A stretch of DNA of 64,000 bases from JAPOXR01 sp965214695 (GCA_965214695.1 OZ243967.1:1984001-2048000); one strand, 5' to 3'; counted from the first letter of the stretch, positions 26,537 through 35,576 are shown. The notes: generated by a model not told the origin, from the letters alone. Translations and numbers: made by a program.

Positions 26537-27996
26537 TTCTCGATCGACTCCGCGCGCTTGCCGGTCGCGTGTTGGCCTTGGTGCTGGCAACGGTAGCGCC
26601 AGCCCAGGCCCAGTTTTCGCCGGAAGCGATTGTCGAATTCTCGCGAGCGTTTGTCGAATTGCAGGGCGGAACGCTGACCTGGGATGAACAGCGCGAGGAT
26701 GACGGTGACATTGTGCTGACCGGCGTCGTTGTCGAGTTCCCGACAGAAGACGGCACGCTGCGTGCTGGCAGCGAGGAGATTCGCGTTGTCGATTCCGGGG
26801 GTGGAACGGTTGCAATCATTGCTCTCCATGCCCTGACCCTGACCGGAGAATTGCCCGAGGGCAGCAAACTCCACGCCGAGATCGGTCTGGAGAATTCGAA
26901 GTTCCTGTTCAGCCAGGACGGGATCATGACTCTCGATGCCGGGCTCTCGGGCCTGTCTGTCGAAAGTGTCGTTCGATCCCGCTCCGGCCAGATTCTGGTC
27001 AGCCATGATTTCGACCTGGCCGGCGGCGGCGTTGACTCGGTCCTTGAATTTGGCCCTGGTGGTGACTTGTCGGTCACCGCGTCATGGGATTTCAGCTCCC
27101 TGTCCGGGGATTATTCGGCCGGACCGGACACCGCCACCGGCTACCGGCAAAACGATGTCCGGGGAGAGTTTGACCTGTCCTTCTCCGGCTCCGGGGACGA
27201 CAAGGCCCCGATCGATGTCGTCGTTGACAATTTCGTGATCAGTTCTTCCGGTTCAATTGTGGACCTGTCCACCAGCAGGGACGAAGATCGTGTGTCCGTG
27301 ACGACGGAGGTCGGCCCCGGATCCCTGAAGCTGCAAAGCGGGCCGGACTCGATGTTGGCAGAACTGGCGATTGGCCCGATTGCAGTGACCGTCGATGATG
27401 GCAGCCCGGAGCCAGCCATTGGCAGCGTCAACGACGTCCAGTTTTCGGTAACTGGCAAGGACGATCCCGCGTCAGACATGACCGAGATTCGGCTGACATT
27501 CTCACATGACGATTTCGAAGTGCAGAACGCCGACGTTTCTGGAGGGCTGGAAATCCTCGTTTTCCTGCTTGCCGGCCCGGATAGGACGAATCTCGATTAC
27601 AGTATGTCCATGCCGGATGGCTGGTTCGATTTTGAAACCGGAGACGCTGACCTGGAGACGCCCGGGATGCTCGAAATCGTGATCAACAGCCTCGAGATCG
27701 AGACATCACTGTTCACGGTTTCGGCAGAGGGTGACCTGCAGGCGACCCGGAGCCTGGCAGGCTGGTTGTTTCCCACGGGCGCCATATCCGTGCGAACGAC
27801 GGGGCTGGTCACCCTGCATGAGTTGCTGACCTCCGCCGGATCGTCGATCCTCCCCGAGGCCATTGACGAGAACAAGAACCTGATCCCTGTCCTCAGTGTC
27901 TTGCGCCTGTTTGGCAGGAAAGGTGAAGACGGTTCACTGAATTTCATTGTCGAGTCGGACGGAGAGGATCTCAAGGTAAACGGGGTCAAGTTCTGA
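26533..27996 (+). CDS. Secreted protein of unknown function (possible DUF2125-like)
   Basis: The 487-residue protein has a cleavable signal peptide (RVLALVLATVAPAQA). The rest is rich in short beta strands with many Asp, Ser and Gly, which fits a periplasmic or outer-membrane-associated beta protein. No catalytic motif is seen. Length and layout recall alphaproteobacterial DUF2125 proteins, but this is a tentative likeness. The start overlaps the previous stop by ATGA, so it is translationally coupled to the glutathione transferase. pmbA begins 50 bp downstream on the same strand. Confidence 0.75.
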   Translation: MILDRLRALAGRVLALVLATVAPAQAQFSPEAIVEFSRAFVELQGGTLTWDEQREDDGDIVLTGVVVEFPTEDGTLRAGSEEIRVVDSGGGTVAIIALHALTLTGELPEGSKLHAEIGLENSKFLFSQDGIMTLDAGLSGLSVESVVRSRSGQILVSHDFDLAGGGVDSVLEFGPGGDLSVTASWDFSSLSGDYSAGPDTATGYRQNDVRGEFDLSFSGSGDDKAPIDVVVDNFVISSSGSIVDLSTSRDEDRVSVTTEVGPGSLKLQSGPDSMLAELAIGPIAVTVDDGSPEPAIGSVNDVQFSVTGKDDPASDMTEIRLTFSHDDFEVQNADVSGGLEILVFLLAGPDRTNLDYSMSMPDGWFDFETGDADLETPGMLEIVINSLEIETSLFTVSAEGDLQATRSLAGWLFPTGAISVRTTGLVTLHELLTSAGSSILPEAIDENKNLIPVLSVLRLFGRKGEDGSLNFIVESDGEDLKVNGVKF

Positions 27997-28046
27997 TCGA
28001 TCCAATGGCTGGCAGGTTCTGCCCCCGGCGAATGCAGTGAAGTAAC

Positions 28047-29393
28047 ATGGAGGGTCGATTGTCAGTTTCTGCCGAAACAATCCTGTCGGAAGCCCTGCAG
28101 GAAGGAGGCGACTCCGCCGATGCCATTGTTGTCAGGGACCGGTCGGTGTCGGTCGATGTCAGGAACGCCGGGATGGAACATTTGGAGCGGTCTGACAGCA
28201 TCGCGGTCGGGTTGCGGGTCCTGGTCGGCAAACGCCAGGCCTGTGTCTCGGCATCCGATTCCAGCCCGCAAACGGTCAAGCGCATGGCGCGGCAGGCGGT
28301 GGCCATGGCCCGCGAGGCGCCCGAGGATCCGTATGTCGGCCTGGCGGAAGCCGGGCAGCTGGCGACGGATCTCGATCTCGAGGCGCTGGAATTGTGTGAC
28401 CGCTCGGAGGAAGTTCCGGTCGAGGCGCTGATGGACCGGGCCCTCCGGGCCGAACAGGCGGCGCTGGCGGTGGACGGGGTGGATGCGGTCAGCTCATCAT
28501 CGGCCGGCCAGGGGTTCTCGACCGTCGAGCTTGCTGCCACCAACGGGTTTTCCGGCAGCGTCGAGCGAAGCTACTCGGCCTGTTTCTGCTCGGCCATCGC
28601 CGGTACCGGCCTGGAAATGGAGGTCGATCACCATGGCGAGATGCGGGTCTTCGATGCCGACATGGCGGGGCCGGAGGAGATCGGCAGGCTTGCAGGTGAA
28701 CGGGCGGCCGAACGATTCGGGCCAACCCGGCCGGCAACCGGCGCCTGCCCGGTCATCTTCGACGAGCGGGTCGCTTCCAGCCTGGTCTCCCACCTGCTGG
28801 GGGCAATCAACGGCTCGGCAATCACCCGCGGGGCCAGCTGGCTTCGTGATGCGCTTGGCGAGGCTGTGTTGCCTGCGGGGCTGGATATCATCGAGGAGCC
28901 GCTCAGGCCACGCGCGTTGTCATCACGGCCATTCGATGCCGAGGGCCTGCAACGGCGACAGCGAAGGCTGGTGTCGGACGGCACGCTCAGGAGCTGGATC
29001 CTCGACCTTGCCACGGCGCGCAAGCTCGGAATGGACAGCACGGCAAATGCCTCCCGCAACCCGTCGGCGCCGCCATCGCCATCGGTCTCGAACATTGCCA
29101 TGACCCGGGGAGAGGGCGATCGGGACCAGTTGGCGGCGGAAATGGGAACCGGCCTGATCGTGACCTCGATGATCGGCGCCACCATCAACCCGACCACCGG
29201 CGACTATTCCAGGGGGGCAAGCGGGTTATGGGTGGAGCATGGCCAGGTGACGGGGCCGGTTTCAGGCTTCACCATTGCCGGCAATCTTCGGCAAATGCTG
29301 AAGACGCTGCGGCCCGGGAATGATGTTCAGCCATTCAGGCGGTTCCAGGTTCCCAGTCTTCTGGTAGAAGGCCTGGTCGTTGCCGGCGAGTGA
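28047..29393 (+). CDS. pmbA: TldE/PmbA family protein
   Basis: This 448-residue member of the TldD/PmbA (U62) family has the N-terminal repeat-like domain (ADAIVVRDRSVSVDVRNAG), a central RGASWLRDALGEAVLPAGL block and the C-terminal SMIGATINPTTGDYSRGASG with FTIAGNL typical of PmbA/TldE. TldE forms a protease heterodimer with TldD, which holds the metal site. It acts in antitoxin or modified-peptide processing. tldD is not in this window. It belongs to the holA-lpxK run. Confidence 0.92.
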   Translation: MEGRLSVSAETILSEALQEGGDSADAIVVRDRSVSVDVRNAGMEHLERSDSIAVGLRVLVGKRQACVSASDSSPQTVKRMARQAVAMAREAPEDPYVGLAEAGQLATDLDLEALELCDRSEEVPVEALMDRALRAEQAALAVDGVDAVSSSSAGQGFSTVELAATNGFSGSVERSYSACFCSAIAGTGLEMEVDHHGEMRVFDADMAGPEEIGRLAGERAAERFGPTRPATGACPVIFDERVASSLVSHLLGAINGSAITRGASWLRDALGEAVLPAGLDIIEEPLRPRALSSRPFDAEGLQRRQRRLVSDGTLRSWILDLATARKLGMDSTANASRNPSAPPSPSVSNIAMTRGEGDRDQLAAEMGTGLIVTSMIGATINPTTGDYSRGASGLWVEHGQVTGPVSGFTIAGNLRQMLKTLRPGNDVQPFRRFQVPSLLVEGLVVAGE

Positions 29394-29436
29394 CCGGATC
29401 GTCAACGCAGATCGACAGCGACGAAAGGAGGCAACC

Positions 29437-29700
29437 ATGGCCCGACGATTGCACCTGGTTTTCGGTGGCGAATTGCTTGATCCGACCACGGCGCGGTTTC
29501 GTGACCTGGAAGGGGTCGAGGTTGTCGGCCTCTTCCCCGACTACGCATCGGCATTCGATGCCTGGAAGGAGGCTTCGCAGCGCACGGTCGACAATGCGTT
29601 GATGCGCTATTTCATTGCCCGCCTGGGCAAGGTTGACGGCAAACCGGTTGCCGCCACGGCGGAGGATGGTCCGGGCGGCGGCGGGCCGGACCATGACTAG
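29437..29700 (+). CDS. DUF4170 family protein
   Basis: This is a small 87-residue cytoplasmic protein (HLVFGGELLDP, VVGLFPDYASAFDAWKEAS, ALMRYFIARL). It matches the alphaproteobacterial DUF4170 family, which commonly lies next to waaA and lpxK, as here. An excellent AAAGGAGG ribosome site fixes the ATG at 29437. The function is unknown; position suggests a link to Kdo/lipid A synthesis. Confidence 0.85.
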   Translation: MARRLHLVFGGELLDPTTARFRDLEGVEVVGLFPDYASAFDAWKEASQRTVDNALMRYFIARLGKVDGKPVAATAEDGPGGGGPDHD

Positions 29701-29757
29701 TCCAGTTTCGGCCAGCAATCCGGTGGATGGTCCGGGCGACGGAGGGCAGGACCGGTA

Positions 29758-31059
29758 ATGGGTCATTCGCTCGGCCTGGCTGCATATCTGGCGGTGTCGG
29801 CGCGAGCGGACCACCGGGCGCGCAAGGTGCTTCACCGGCGGCTTGCCAGGGGCAAGGAGGACCAGGGCCGCAGCGAGGAGCGGCTGGGTGTGCCCGGCAA
29901 GCCCCGTCCGCCGGGAAGGATGGTCTGGTTCCACTCGGCCAGTGTCGGTGAAGTGATATCCGTCCTCCGGGTTGTCGAGGAAATTGCCCGGTTGCGGGCC
30001 GATATTGGCTTCCTGATCACCACCGGCACCCTGTCCTCGGCCGAATTGCTGCAGACGCGCATGCCCGAGAGAACCCTCCACCAATACGTCCCCTACGATA
30101 CACGAAGCGCGGTGGAGAAATTCCTCGATTACTGGAAGCCGTCGATCGGCATCTGGACCGAAAGCGAGTTGTGGCCAACGCTGATCTGCGAATCCCATCG
30201 TCGGCAGATCCCGCTGCTGTTCGTGAATGCCCGGATGTCGGAAAAGTCATATCGTCGCTGGCGGTGGATCCCCGGCTTTGCTGCTTCGCTGCTTCGCCGG
30301 TTCAACGGGGCGCTCTGCCAGGATAACAGGACCGGCCGCTACCTGCGCCGGCTGGGCTTGCCGGCCGAGCGAATCGATGTCACCGGCTCGTTGAAGCGGG
30401 GTGCCGGCGCATTGCCCTGCAATCCCGAAGACCACGATTCCTTTCTCCGGGCGGTTGACGGGCGGACGATCTGGCTGGCGGCCTCGACCCATGAAGGCGA
30501 GGAGGAACTGGTCGGCCAGGCCCACTCGCTGCTGGAGCAGCGCCACCAGGGCATCCTCCTGGTGCTGGTGCCAAGGCATCCGGAGCGTGGTCAGGGGATC
30601 GGTGACCGGCTGACCAGCCTCGGATACCGGGTCCGGCTGCGGTCGAAAGGCGACCTGCCGGCCAGTGGCGACCAAATCTATGTCGCCGACACCTTCGGCG
30701 AACTCGGTCTTTGGTACCGGGTGGCGCCGGTCAGTTTCGTCGGCGGCTCGATGGTGGAATCGGGCGGCCACAACCCCTATGAACCGGCACTCTTGGAGTC
30801 GGTGATCCTGCATGGACCGCATGTGGGCAATTTTGCCCAGGATTTCGCAAAGTTCAGCACGGCCGGCGCGGCCCGCCAGGTCGAGACACCGGCCGATCTC
30901 GCCAATGCCGTTGATGACATGCTTGATCCCGACCTGGCCAGGAAGATGACCGGCGCCGCGCTTTCCGTCTGCTCCGGGGGCGAGGCCATCGTCCAGCTGG
31001 TGGCCGAGAGAATCCTCGCCCGGATTCCAGCCGGCGGCGGAGCCAATGAAGCAGCCTGA
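29758..31059 (+). CDS. waaA: 3-deoxy-D-manno-octulosonic acid transferase
   Basis: The 433-residue GT30 glycosyltransferase adds Kdo to lipid IVA at the inner membrane. It has the catalytic glutamate Glu65 in FHSASVGE, PYDTRSAVEKFL and ESELWPTLI in the N-terminal lobe. The CMP-Kdo lobe has AASTHEGEEE, LVPRHPERG, SFVGGSMVESGGHNPYEPA and HGPHVGNFAQDF. It overlaps lpxK by 14 bp and lies downstream of DUF4170, the standard alphaproteobacterial order. Confidence 0.94.
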   Translation: MGHSLGLAAYLAVSARADHRARKVLHRRLARGKEDQGRSEERLGVPGKPRPPGRMVWFHSASVGEVISVLRVVEEIARLRADIGFLITTGTLSSAELLQTRMPERTLHQYVPYDTRSAVEKFLDYWKPSIGIWTESELWPTLICESHRRQIPLLFVNARMSEKSYRRWRWIPGFAASLLRRFNGALCQDNRTGRYLRRLGLPAERIDVTGSLKRGAGALPCNPEDHDSFLRAVDGRTIWLAASTHEGEEELVGQAHSLLEQRHQGILLVLVPRHPERGQGIGDRLTSLGYRVRLRSKGDLPASGDQIYVADTFGELGLWYRVAPVSFVGGSMVESGGHNPYEPALLESVILHGPHVGNFAQDFAKFSTAGAARQVETPADLANAVDDMLDPDLARKMTGAALSVCSGGEAIVQLVAERILARIPAGGGANEAA

Positions 31060-32044
31060 GTTCTGGTTCCGGCCACCGGGGCTGCTCTCCACCCTGTTTT
31101 CACCGGTCGCGGCGCTATGGAGTTTGGCGACCCGCCTCCGGCTCGGGCGCGGCCAGCGCTGGAAGGCCGGGGTGCCGGTGATCTGCATTGGCAATCTCAA
31201 TATCGGCGGCGCCGGCAAGACACCGATGGCGATGGCGATGGCCCGGAGGCTGGTGGAACGCGGCGAGACCCCGCATTTTGTCACCAGGGGTTATGGCGGG
31301 TCGCTGCGCGGGCCGGCAAGGGTTGATCCCGACCGGCATGCGGCAAGCGATGTCGGTGACGAGGCATTGCTGCTTGCCGCCTTTGCGCCCGCCTGGATTG
31401 GTCGCCAGCGTCAGGCTGCCGCCAGCCTGGCCACCGATGCCGGCGCCAGCGTCATCATTCTCGATGACGGATACCAGGATGCGTCCATTCACCATGACCT
31501 GTCGATCATCGTCGTCGACGCCGGGAGGGGATTTGGCAATGGATGTGTGCTGCCGTCCGGGCCGCTCCGCGAGCCAGTTGCCGCCGGGTTGCGCAGGGCC
31601 CGGGTGGTGGTGGCGGTCGGCGACGGCAACACGGTGGACTTTCGCCGCCGGTGGTTGCCCGGCATCGACCTGCCGGTTGTCGGCGGCCGCATGACTCCCC
31701 TGCCGACCGGGATTGACTGGGAGGGGGAACGGGTGCTGGCATTTGCCGGCATTGGCGACCCGACCAAGTTCTTTGCCAGTCTCGAGACGCTGGGCGCAGA
31801 TCTCGTCAAGGCCGTGCCGCTTGGCGATCACCAGCCACTGACCAGCCGGTTGCTGTCACGGCTGGAGAGCGCCGCCAGGGCTGCATCGGCAAGGTTGGTG
31901 ACGACCGAGAAGGACGCAGTGCGGCTGGATGGCCGGTGGCGCAGCCGGGTCCTCACCCTGCCGGTCCGCCTGGAACTCGAGGAATGGTCACAGATTGACG
32001 CCCTGCTCACGGAAACGGGAATACCTCCCGCTGCTGCCGGCTGA
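31046..32044 (+). CDS. lpxK: Tetraacyldisaccharide 4'-kinase
   Basis: The 332-residue lipid A kinase phosphorylates the 4' position to give lipid IVA. Its modified P-loop is GGAGKTP at residues 54-60 (GNLNIGGAGKTPMA). VTRGYGG, VGDEALLLA and the DDGYQD block with LLPSGPLREP-like VLPSGPLREP are all present. A single membrane-associating segment is near the N-terminus. It ends the co-directional run that began with holA. Two short hairpins follow it before the convergent DsbA-like gene. Confidence 0.94.
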   Translation: MKQPEFWFRPPGLLSTLFSPVAALWSLATRLRLGRGQRWKAGVPVICIGNLNIGGAGKTPMAMAMARRLVERGETPHFVTRGYGGSLRGPARVDPDRHAASDVGDEALLLAAFAPAWIGRQRQAAASLATDAGASVIILDDGYQDASIHHDLSIIVVDAGRGFGNGCVLPSGPLREPVAAGLRRARVVVAVGDGNTVDFRRRWLPGIDLPVVGGRMTPLPTGIDWEGERVLAFAGIGDPTKFFASLETLGADLVKAVPLGDHQPLTSRLLSRLESAARAASARLVTTEKDAVRLDGRWRSRVLTLPVRLELEEWSQIDALLTETGIPPAAAG

Positions 32045-32061
32045 TCACCGCAAGAGCAACA

Positions 32062-32076
32062 TGCCCGCATCGGGCA
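32062..32076 (+). terminator. Short hairpin after lpxK
   Basis: TGCCCG-CAT-CGGGCA is a perfect 6-bp GC-rich stem 17 bp after the lpxK stop. There is no T-run, so it is only a possible terminator. Confidence 0.35.
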
Positions 32077-32135
32077 GAACCGCACAGCTTGCTGCCTCGC
32101 CCGACACGATTCGGAGCGTCCGCAAACCCACATCC

Positions 32136-32152
32136 ATGCCTTGTCAAGGCAT
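32136..32152. terminator. Palindrome between convergent genes lpxK and the DsbA-like gene
   Basis: ATGCCTT-GTC-AAGGCAT is a perfect 7-bp stem in the 139-bp gap between convergent genes. It could terminate either transcript, but a U-tract is absent. Confidence 0.35.
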
Positions 32153-32183
32153 CGACAGGCCTGGAGGGCCGAAAGGGACGGCC

Positions 32184-32831
32184 TCACTCGGTGAGATGCG
32201 AGTCCAGGATTTCGGCGAAGTCGTCATATGACATGTTCGAGTAGCGTTCGCCATCGATGACAAAAGACGGGGTCGAGTCGATATTGTCCTCGGCCAGATG
32301 TTCCAGTTGGGTGTTGTAGAGCATCTCGGCATTGGCCGCATCGGTCAGACAGCCCTGGATTTCGTCCATGGTCAGCCCCGCCGCCATGCCGATGCCCGCC
32401 AGGCGCTCGACAATTGCTGCCGGGCTCTCCTGCCGCGACCAGCCATCCTGCCGGGCAAACAGCATGTCGCTGATGCCGAAGTATTTTTCCCGGCCGCCAC
32501 AGCGGGCAATGATCGCCGCCCACAATGCAGGGCGATTGAAATAGGTTTCGCGGACCCGGTAGCGAATCCGGCCGGTGTCGATATATTCCCGCTTCAGGCG
32601 GGGATAGACCGTCTCGTGAAAGCTCTTGCAGTGCGGGCAGGTGAACATGAGGTATTCGGTGACCACCAGCTGCGCATCCGGGTTGCCCAGCGTCATTTCC
32701 ACGTAGCCGGCATCATCGGCGGCGCCGGTGATCGAGCCGGTCAGTGCCACCATTGCGGTGGCGGTGGCGGCAGCACCAAACAACCTGCGGCTCAATCTGT
32801 ACATCCCGTTGGGCTCCCCCTGGCTAACCAT
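32184..32831 (-). CDS. DsbA-like thiol:disulfide oxidoreductase
   Basis: The 215-residue exported thioredoxin-fold protein has the active site Cys65-Pro-His-Cys68 (FTCPHCKSF) and cis-proline in STPSFVIDG. An N-terminal SRRLFGAAA followed by a hydrophobic run looks like a Tat-type signal. AGGAGG five bases before the ATG at 32831 fixes the start, which overlaps the end of the DUF721 gene. It probably makes or reshuffles disulfides in the periplasm. The DUF721/DsbA pair divergent from mutY is a common alphaproteobacterial arrangement. Confidence 0.9.
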   Translation of the reverse strand: MVSQGEPNGMYRLSRRLFGAAATATAMVALTGSITGAADDAGYVEMTLGNPDAQLVVTEYLMFTCPHCKSFHETVYPRLKREYIDTGRIRYRVRETYFNRPALWAAIIARCGGREKYFGISDMLFARQDGWSRQESPAAIVERLAGIGMAAGLTMDEIQGCLTDAANAEMLYNTQLEHLAEDNIDSTPSFVIDGERYSNMSYDDFAEILDSHLTE

Positions 32832-33333
32832 GCCTTCCTCCTATTGATTTTCCCAGGCCAAGCAACTGCCTTCGCAATTCCTCATCCTCGATATCCGCAA
32901 CCATCTCCTCCAGCTCCCTGACACGGGCCGGACCCGGAGGAGTTCGGGCGGGCGGCGGCGTATCGGCCCCGGGCCGCTTCCGGCTGGTCTGGGTAATCAT
33001 GATCGAACCGATCGCCCGGTAGCCATAGCTGGAATTGATTCGCTTGATCAGCCATGGGGTCTGCATCCGGATTTCCTGCGAGACCGCCCCCGCCACTTCC
33101 AGCACCAGGGTGGAGCCGGCACTTCCGCCATCATGGTGGATGCGCACCGGTCGGGAAATCCTGGCCATGTCGGCACCGGCAATCTCCTCCCAGCCGGTCA
33201 GCAATGACGTGACGGCAAATCCCTGCCGGGCGGCGGCGTCCCGGATGCCGTCCCGGACCAGCGCCGATACATGCTCCAGCCTCCCGACCTTTCTGTCGGG
33301 GGAAAACTGCTGGCCATTTCCGGAGTCAGGCAT
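32824..33333 (-). CDS. DUF721 (DciA-like) protein
   Basis: The 169-residue protein carries the DUF721 domain (GWEEIAGADMARISRPVRI, TLVLEVAGAVSQEIRMQTPWL, and INSSYGYRAIGSIMI). A proline-rich linker and a C-terminal helix follow. DciA proteins of this fold load or regulate the replicative helicase in bacteria lacking DnaC. Whether this one does so is inferred. The start at 33333 is chosen by family length; the ribosome site is weak. It is translationally coupled to the DsbA-like gene. Confidence 0.82.
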   Translation of the reverse strand: MPDSGNGQQFSPDRKVGRLEHVSALVRDGIRDAAARQGFAVTSLLTGWEEIAGADMARISRPVRIHHDGGSAGSTLVLEVAGAVSQEIRMQTPWLIKRINSSYGYRAIGSIMITQTSRKRPGADTPPPARTPPGPARVRELEEMVADIEDEELRRQLLGLGKSIGGRHG

Positions 33334-33408
33334 GATAGTCGGCCTTCCTGTACGAAGCCGGACTATAGCGCAAACCGGCGGAATTTGCATCCCGGTATCC
33401 GGCAGCTG

Positions 33409-34473
33409 GTGTCGAATTTGAACGAAGCCCGCTTATGCACAGCACTTCTCGACTGGTATGATCTGAATGCCCGCGAGCTTCCCTGGCGGGTCCGGCCCGG
33501 CGCCGACGTGCTCCCCGACCCGTATGCGGTCTGGATTTCGGAAATCATGCTGCAACAGACCTCGGTGGAGGTGGTTCGCCGGCGCTTCCCGGGGTTCCTG
33601 GCGCGCTGGCCGACGGTGCGGGCCCTGGCCGAGGCCGATGATGATGCGGTGATGGCGGCCTGGGCCGGGCTTGGCTATTACGCAAGGGCTCGAAACATGA
33701 TCAGCTGCGCACGCATTGTTGCCGGCAGTCCCGGCGGCAGGTTTCCCGAACATTCCGGCGAACTGCGCAAGCTTCCGGGGATCGGGCCCTATACGGCAGC
33801 TGCCATCGCCGCCATTGCCTTTGATGCGCCGGAGGTGGCGGTTGACGGCAATGTCGAGCGGGTCATTGCCAGGCATTACGCCATACCGACGCCCCTGCCG
33901 GCCGCCAAACCCCGTATCCGGGAGCTCGCCGCCCGGCTGGCACCGGCCACCCGCGCCGGCGATCTGTGCCAGGGGCTGATGGATCTCGGCTCGCTGGTCT
34001 GCCGGCCCCGCCAGCCGAATTGCCACCGATGCCCGTGGCAGTCCACCTGCCAGGCCTTTCGGCAGGGGATCCAGGACCGGTTGCCGGCACGCACCCGCCG
34101 GCCGGCCCGACCCGTCGTCACCGGCACCGCCTGGGTCGGCAGGCGGCAGGACGGGGCATGGTTGCTGGAGCGCCGGCCTGCCGGCGGTCTTCTTGGCGGC
34201 ATGCCCGGCTGGCCTGGCTCCGGCTGGGGATCTGAGCAGGATGCGGCGGCACCATGGGACGGTCCATGGCGCCGGCTGGACGGGACGATTCGCCATGACT
34301 TCACGCATTTCCGGCTCGAATTGACGGTGTTCGTGGCAGTGATTCCGCTGCATGCAAGCTGCCGGCGCGGCCGATTCGTCCCCGCAGGCGAATTCGAGGT
34401 CGACCGGTTGCCGGTGCTGATGCGAAAGGCGCATGCCGCCGCCCTGGCTGGCCTTCAACGGCAAGACCGGTAA
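33409..34473 (+). CDS. mutY: A/G-specific adenine DNA glycosylase
   Basis: The 354-residue base-excision repair enzyme removes adenine opposite 8-oxoguanine. Catalytic Glu45 is in ISEIMLQQTSV, the HhH-GPD block is LPGIGPYTAAAI, the catalytic Asp146 is in AVDGNVERV, and the 4Fe-4S loop is Cys198-x6-Cys205-x2-Cys208-x5-Cys214. A C-terminal NUDIX-like domain (RHDFTHFRLEL) recognises 8-oxoG. It starts at GTG (33409), because the longer frame runs into the divergent gene. It is divergent from DUF721. Confidence 0.93.
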   Translation: MSNLNEARLCTALLDWYDLNARELPWRVRPGADVLPDPYAVWISEIMLQQTSVEVVRRRFPGFLARWPTVRALAEADDDAVMAAWAGLGYYARARNMISCARIVAGSPGGRFPEHSGELRKLPGIGPYTAAAIAAIAFDAPEVAVDGNVERVIARHYAIPTPLPAAKPRIRELAARLAPATRAGDLCQGLMDLGSLVCRPRQPNCHRCPWQSTCQAFRQGIQDRLPARTRRPARPVVTGTAWVGRRQDGAWLLERRPAGGLLGGMPGWPGSGWGSEQDAAAPWDGPWRRLDGTIRHDFTHFRLELTVFVAVIPLHASCRRGRFVPAGEFEVDRLPVLMRKAHAAALAGLQRQDR

Positions 34474-34502
34474 CCGGGTGGCCCCATCCACGGCCGCCGG
34501 AC

Positions 34503-34970
34503 TCACAGGCCCCTGGCCCGGCTGTAGCCGTGGCGGGTCATGCATTGATTGTCGAATGTCGTCACCCATCGGCCGCGGCGCCAACTGGTGTCAAGACATT
34601 TGCGGGCGCTCCTGAAAGCCGGTTTGCCCTTGGCTCGCCGGCACCTGTGGTCGATGAATGTGACCCAGCGACGGCCATTCCAGAAATCCTCGATGCAGTT
34701 CCTGTTCCGCCTGTTCGGCTGGTGGTGGAAATTCTTCTTAGGCTGGTGGTGGAGATGCTTCCTGGGCGCTGCCGGCGCTGCCTGCTGCGTTCTGGCCGGT
34801 GTGTGGGCCTTCTTCTTGTGTCCGGAATTTGCGATCCCGACCATCAGCCCGGTAAAGATCAGGAACTTGGCAAGATCCCGCGACGTGTCCCCGGCCAGGG
34901 CGGGGGCAGCGGGAATACCCCCGGCCGCAAGGGCCAGGGCGGTGATGATGGCAGTCAGCTGTCGTCTCAT
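34503..34970 (-). CDS. Small secreted protein with a duplicated Cys-Trp motif
   Basis: The 155-residue protein has a signal peptide (LTAIITALALAAGGIPAAPALA), a hydrophobic segment (KFLIFTGLMVGIA) and a His/Pro/Lys-rich linker. Two copies of a 19-residue motif then follow: Cys, 17 residues, Cys, sharing W-x(4)... R-W-V-T-x-x-D (NGRRWVTFIDHRC and RRGRWVTTFDNQC). The start at 34970 is supported by AGGAGA upstream. It may be a small periplasmic protein with two disulfide loops. No known family is recognised. It is convergent with mutY. Confidence 0.7.
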   Translation of the reverse strand: MRRQLTAIITALALAAGGIPAAPALAGDTSRDLAKFLIFTGLMVGIANSGHKKKAHTPARTQQAAPAAPRKHLHHQPKKNFHHQPNRRNRNCIEDFWNGRRWVTFIDHRCRRAKGKPAFRSARKCLDTSWRRGRWVTTFDNQCMTRHGYSRARGL

Positions 34971-35156
34971 GGTGTGTATCTCCTCTTGGCCGGGCACCGG
35001 GACCGGATTCCGGCGGCTGATGACTTGAAGAACACCATCCTCCAGACAGGCAATAACAGGCAGATGTTATCCGATGACATCGGAATTCCGCATTGCCGTG
35101 AAGATGCGACGGCAGGCAGCCGGGATGAAGGCCGGCGATCGACCCGCGCCGACCGG

Positions 35157-35241
35157 CCATTGCTCCGGGCGGGGGGATCGATGGCGAAGACTCTGTCCGT
35201 TGTTCCGCCATTGTGCGCCATTGCTCCGGGCGGGGGGATCG
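35157..35241. repeat. Two copies of a 24-bp direct repeat upstream of a small secreted protein gene
   Basis: CCATTGCTCCGGGCGGGGGG followed by ATCG occurs at 35157-35180 and again, identical, at 35218-35241, 61 bp apart start to start. The second copy ends 42 bp before the start at 35283, where regulatory sites may lie. The role is unknown. Confidence 0.7.
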
Positions 35242-35282
35242 GTGATATTGCATAACAATGCAATTCGGTGTGAATGGCGGTC

Positions 35283-35576
35283 ATGTTCAGGATTCTGATC
35301 CCGGCAGCTGTGCTTGCCCTGGTCCTGCTTCAGGCAGGCCCGGCTTCGGCAGCATGCTATGCCGACTACAAGGCCAAGAAGGACGATCCGCTGCGCCTTC
35401 ATTACGGCGTCATCCAGATTCCTGACGATCGGTGTTCTCATGCCGATGCCGAGGCCCATATCAGGCAGCGCATTCAGCAAGCGGGCTGGACGCTGCTGAT
35501 CGTGAATTCGCTGTTCGGCCCCGAGGGTCTCGACGAGAGGAAACAGCATGCCGGACCGTTCTTCCTTCGCTTCTAG
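35283..35576 (+). CDS. Small secreted conserved protein
   Basis: The 97-residue protein has a signal peptide (LAVLALVLLQAGPASA region) followed by ACYADYKAKKDDPLRLHYGV, then two further Cys-containing segments and GWTLLIVNSLFGPEGLDER near the end. This pattern occurs as a conserved hypothetical in Rhodobacterales and relatives; no function is known. An in-frame ATG at 35274 would add three residues. It overlaps the next gene by 29 bp in another frame, so the two are probably co-expressed. Confidence 0.75.
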   Translation: MFRILIPAAVLALVLLQAGPASAACYADYKAKKDDPLRLHYGVIQIPDDRCSHADAEAHIRQRIQQAGWTLLIVNSLFGPEGLDERKQHAGPFFLRF

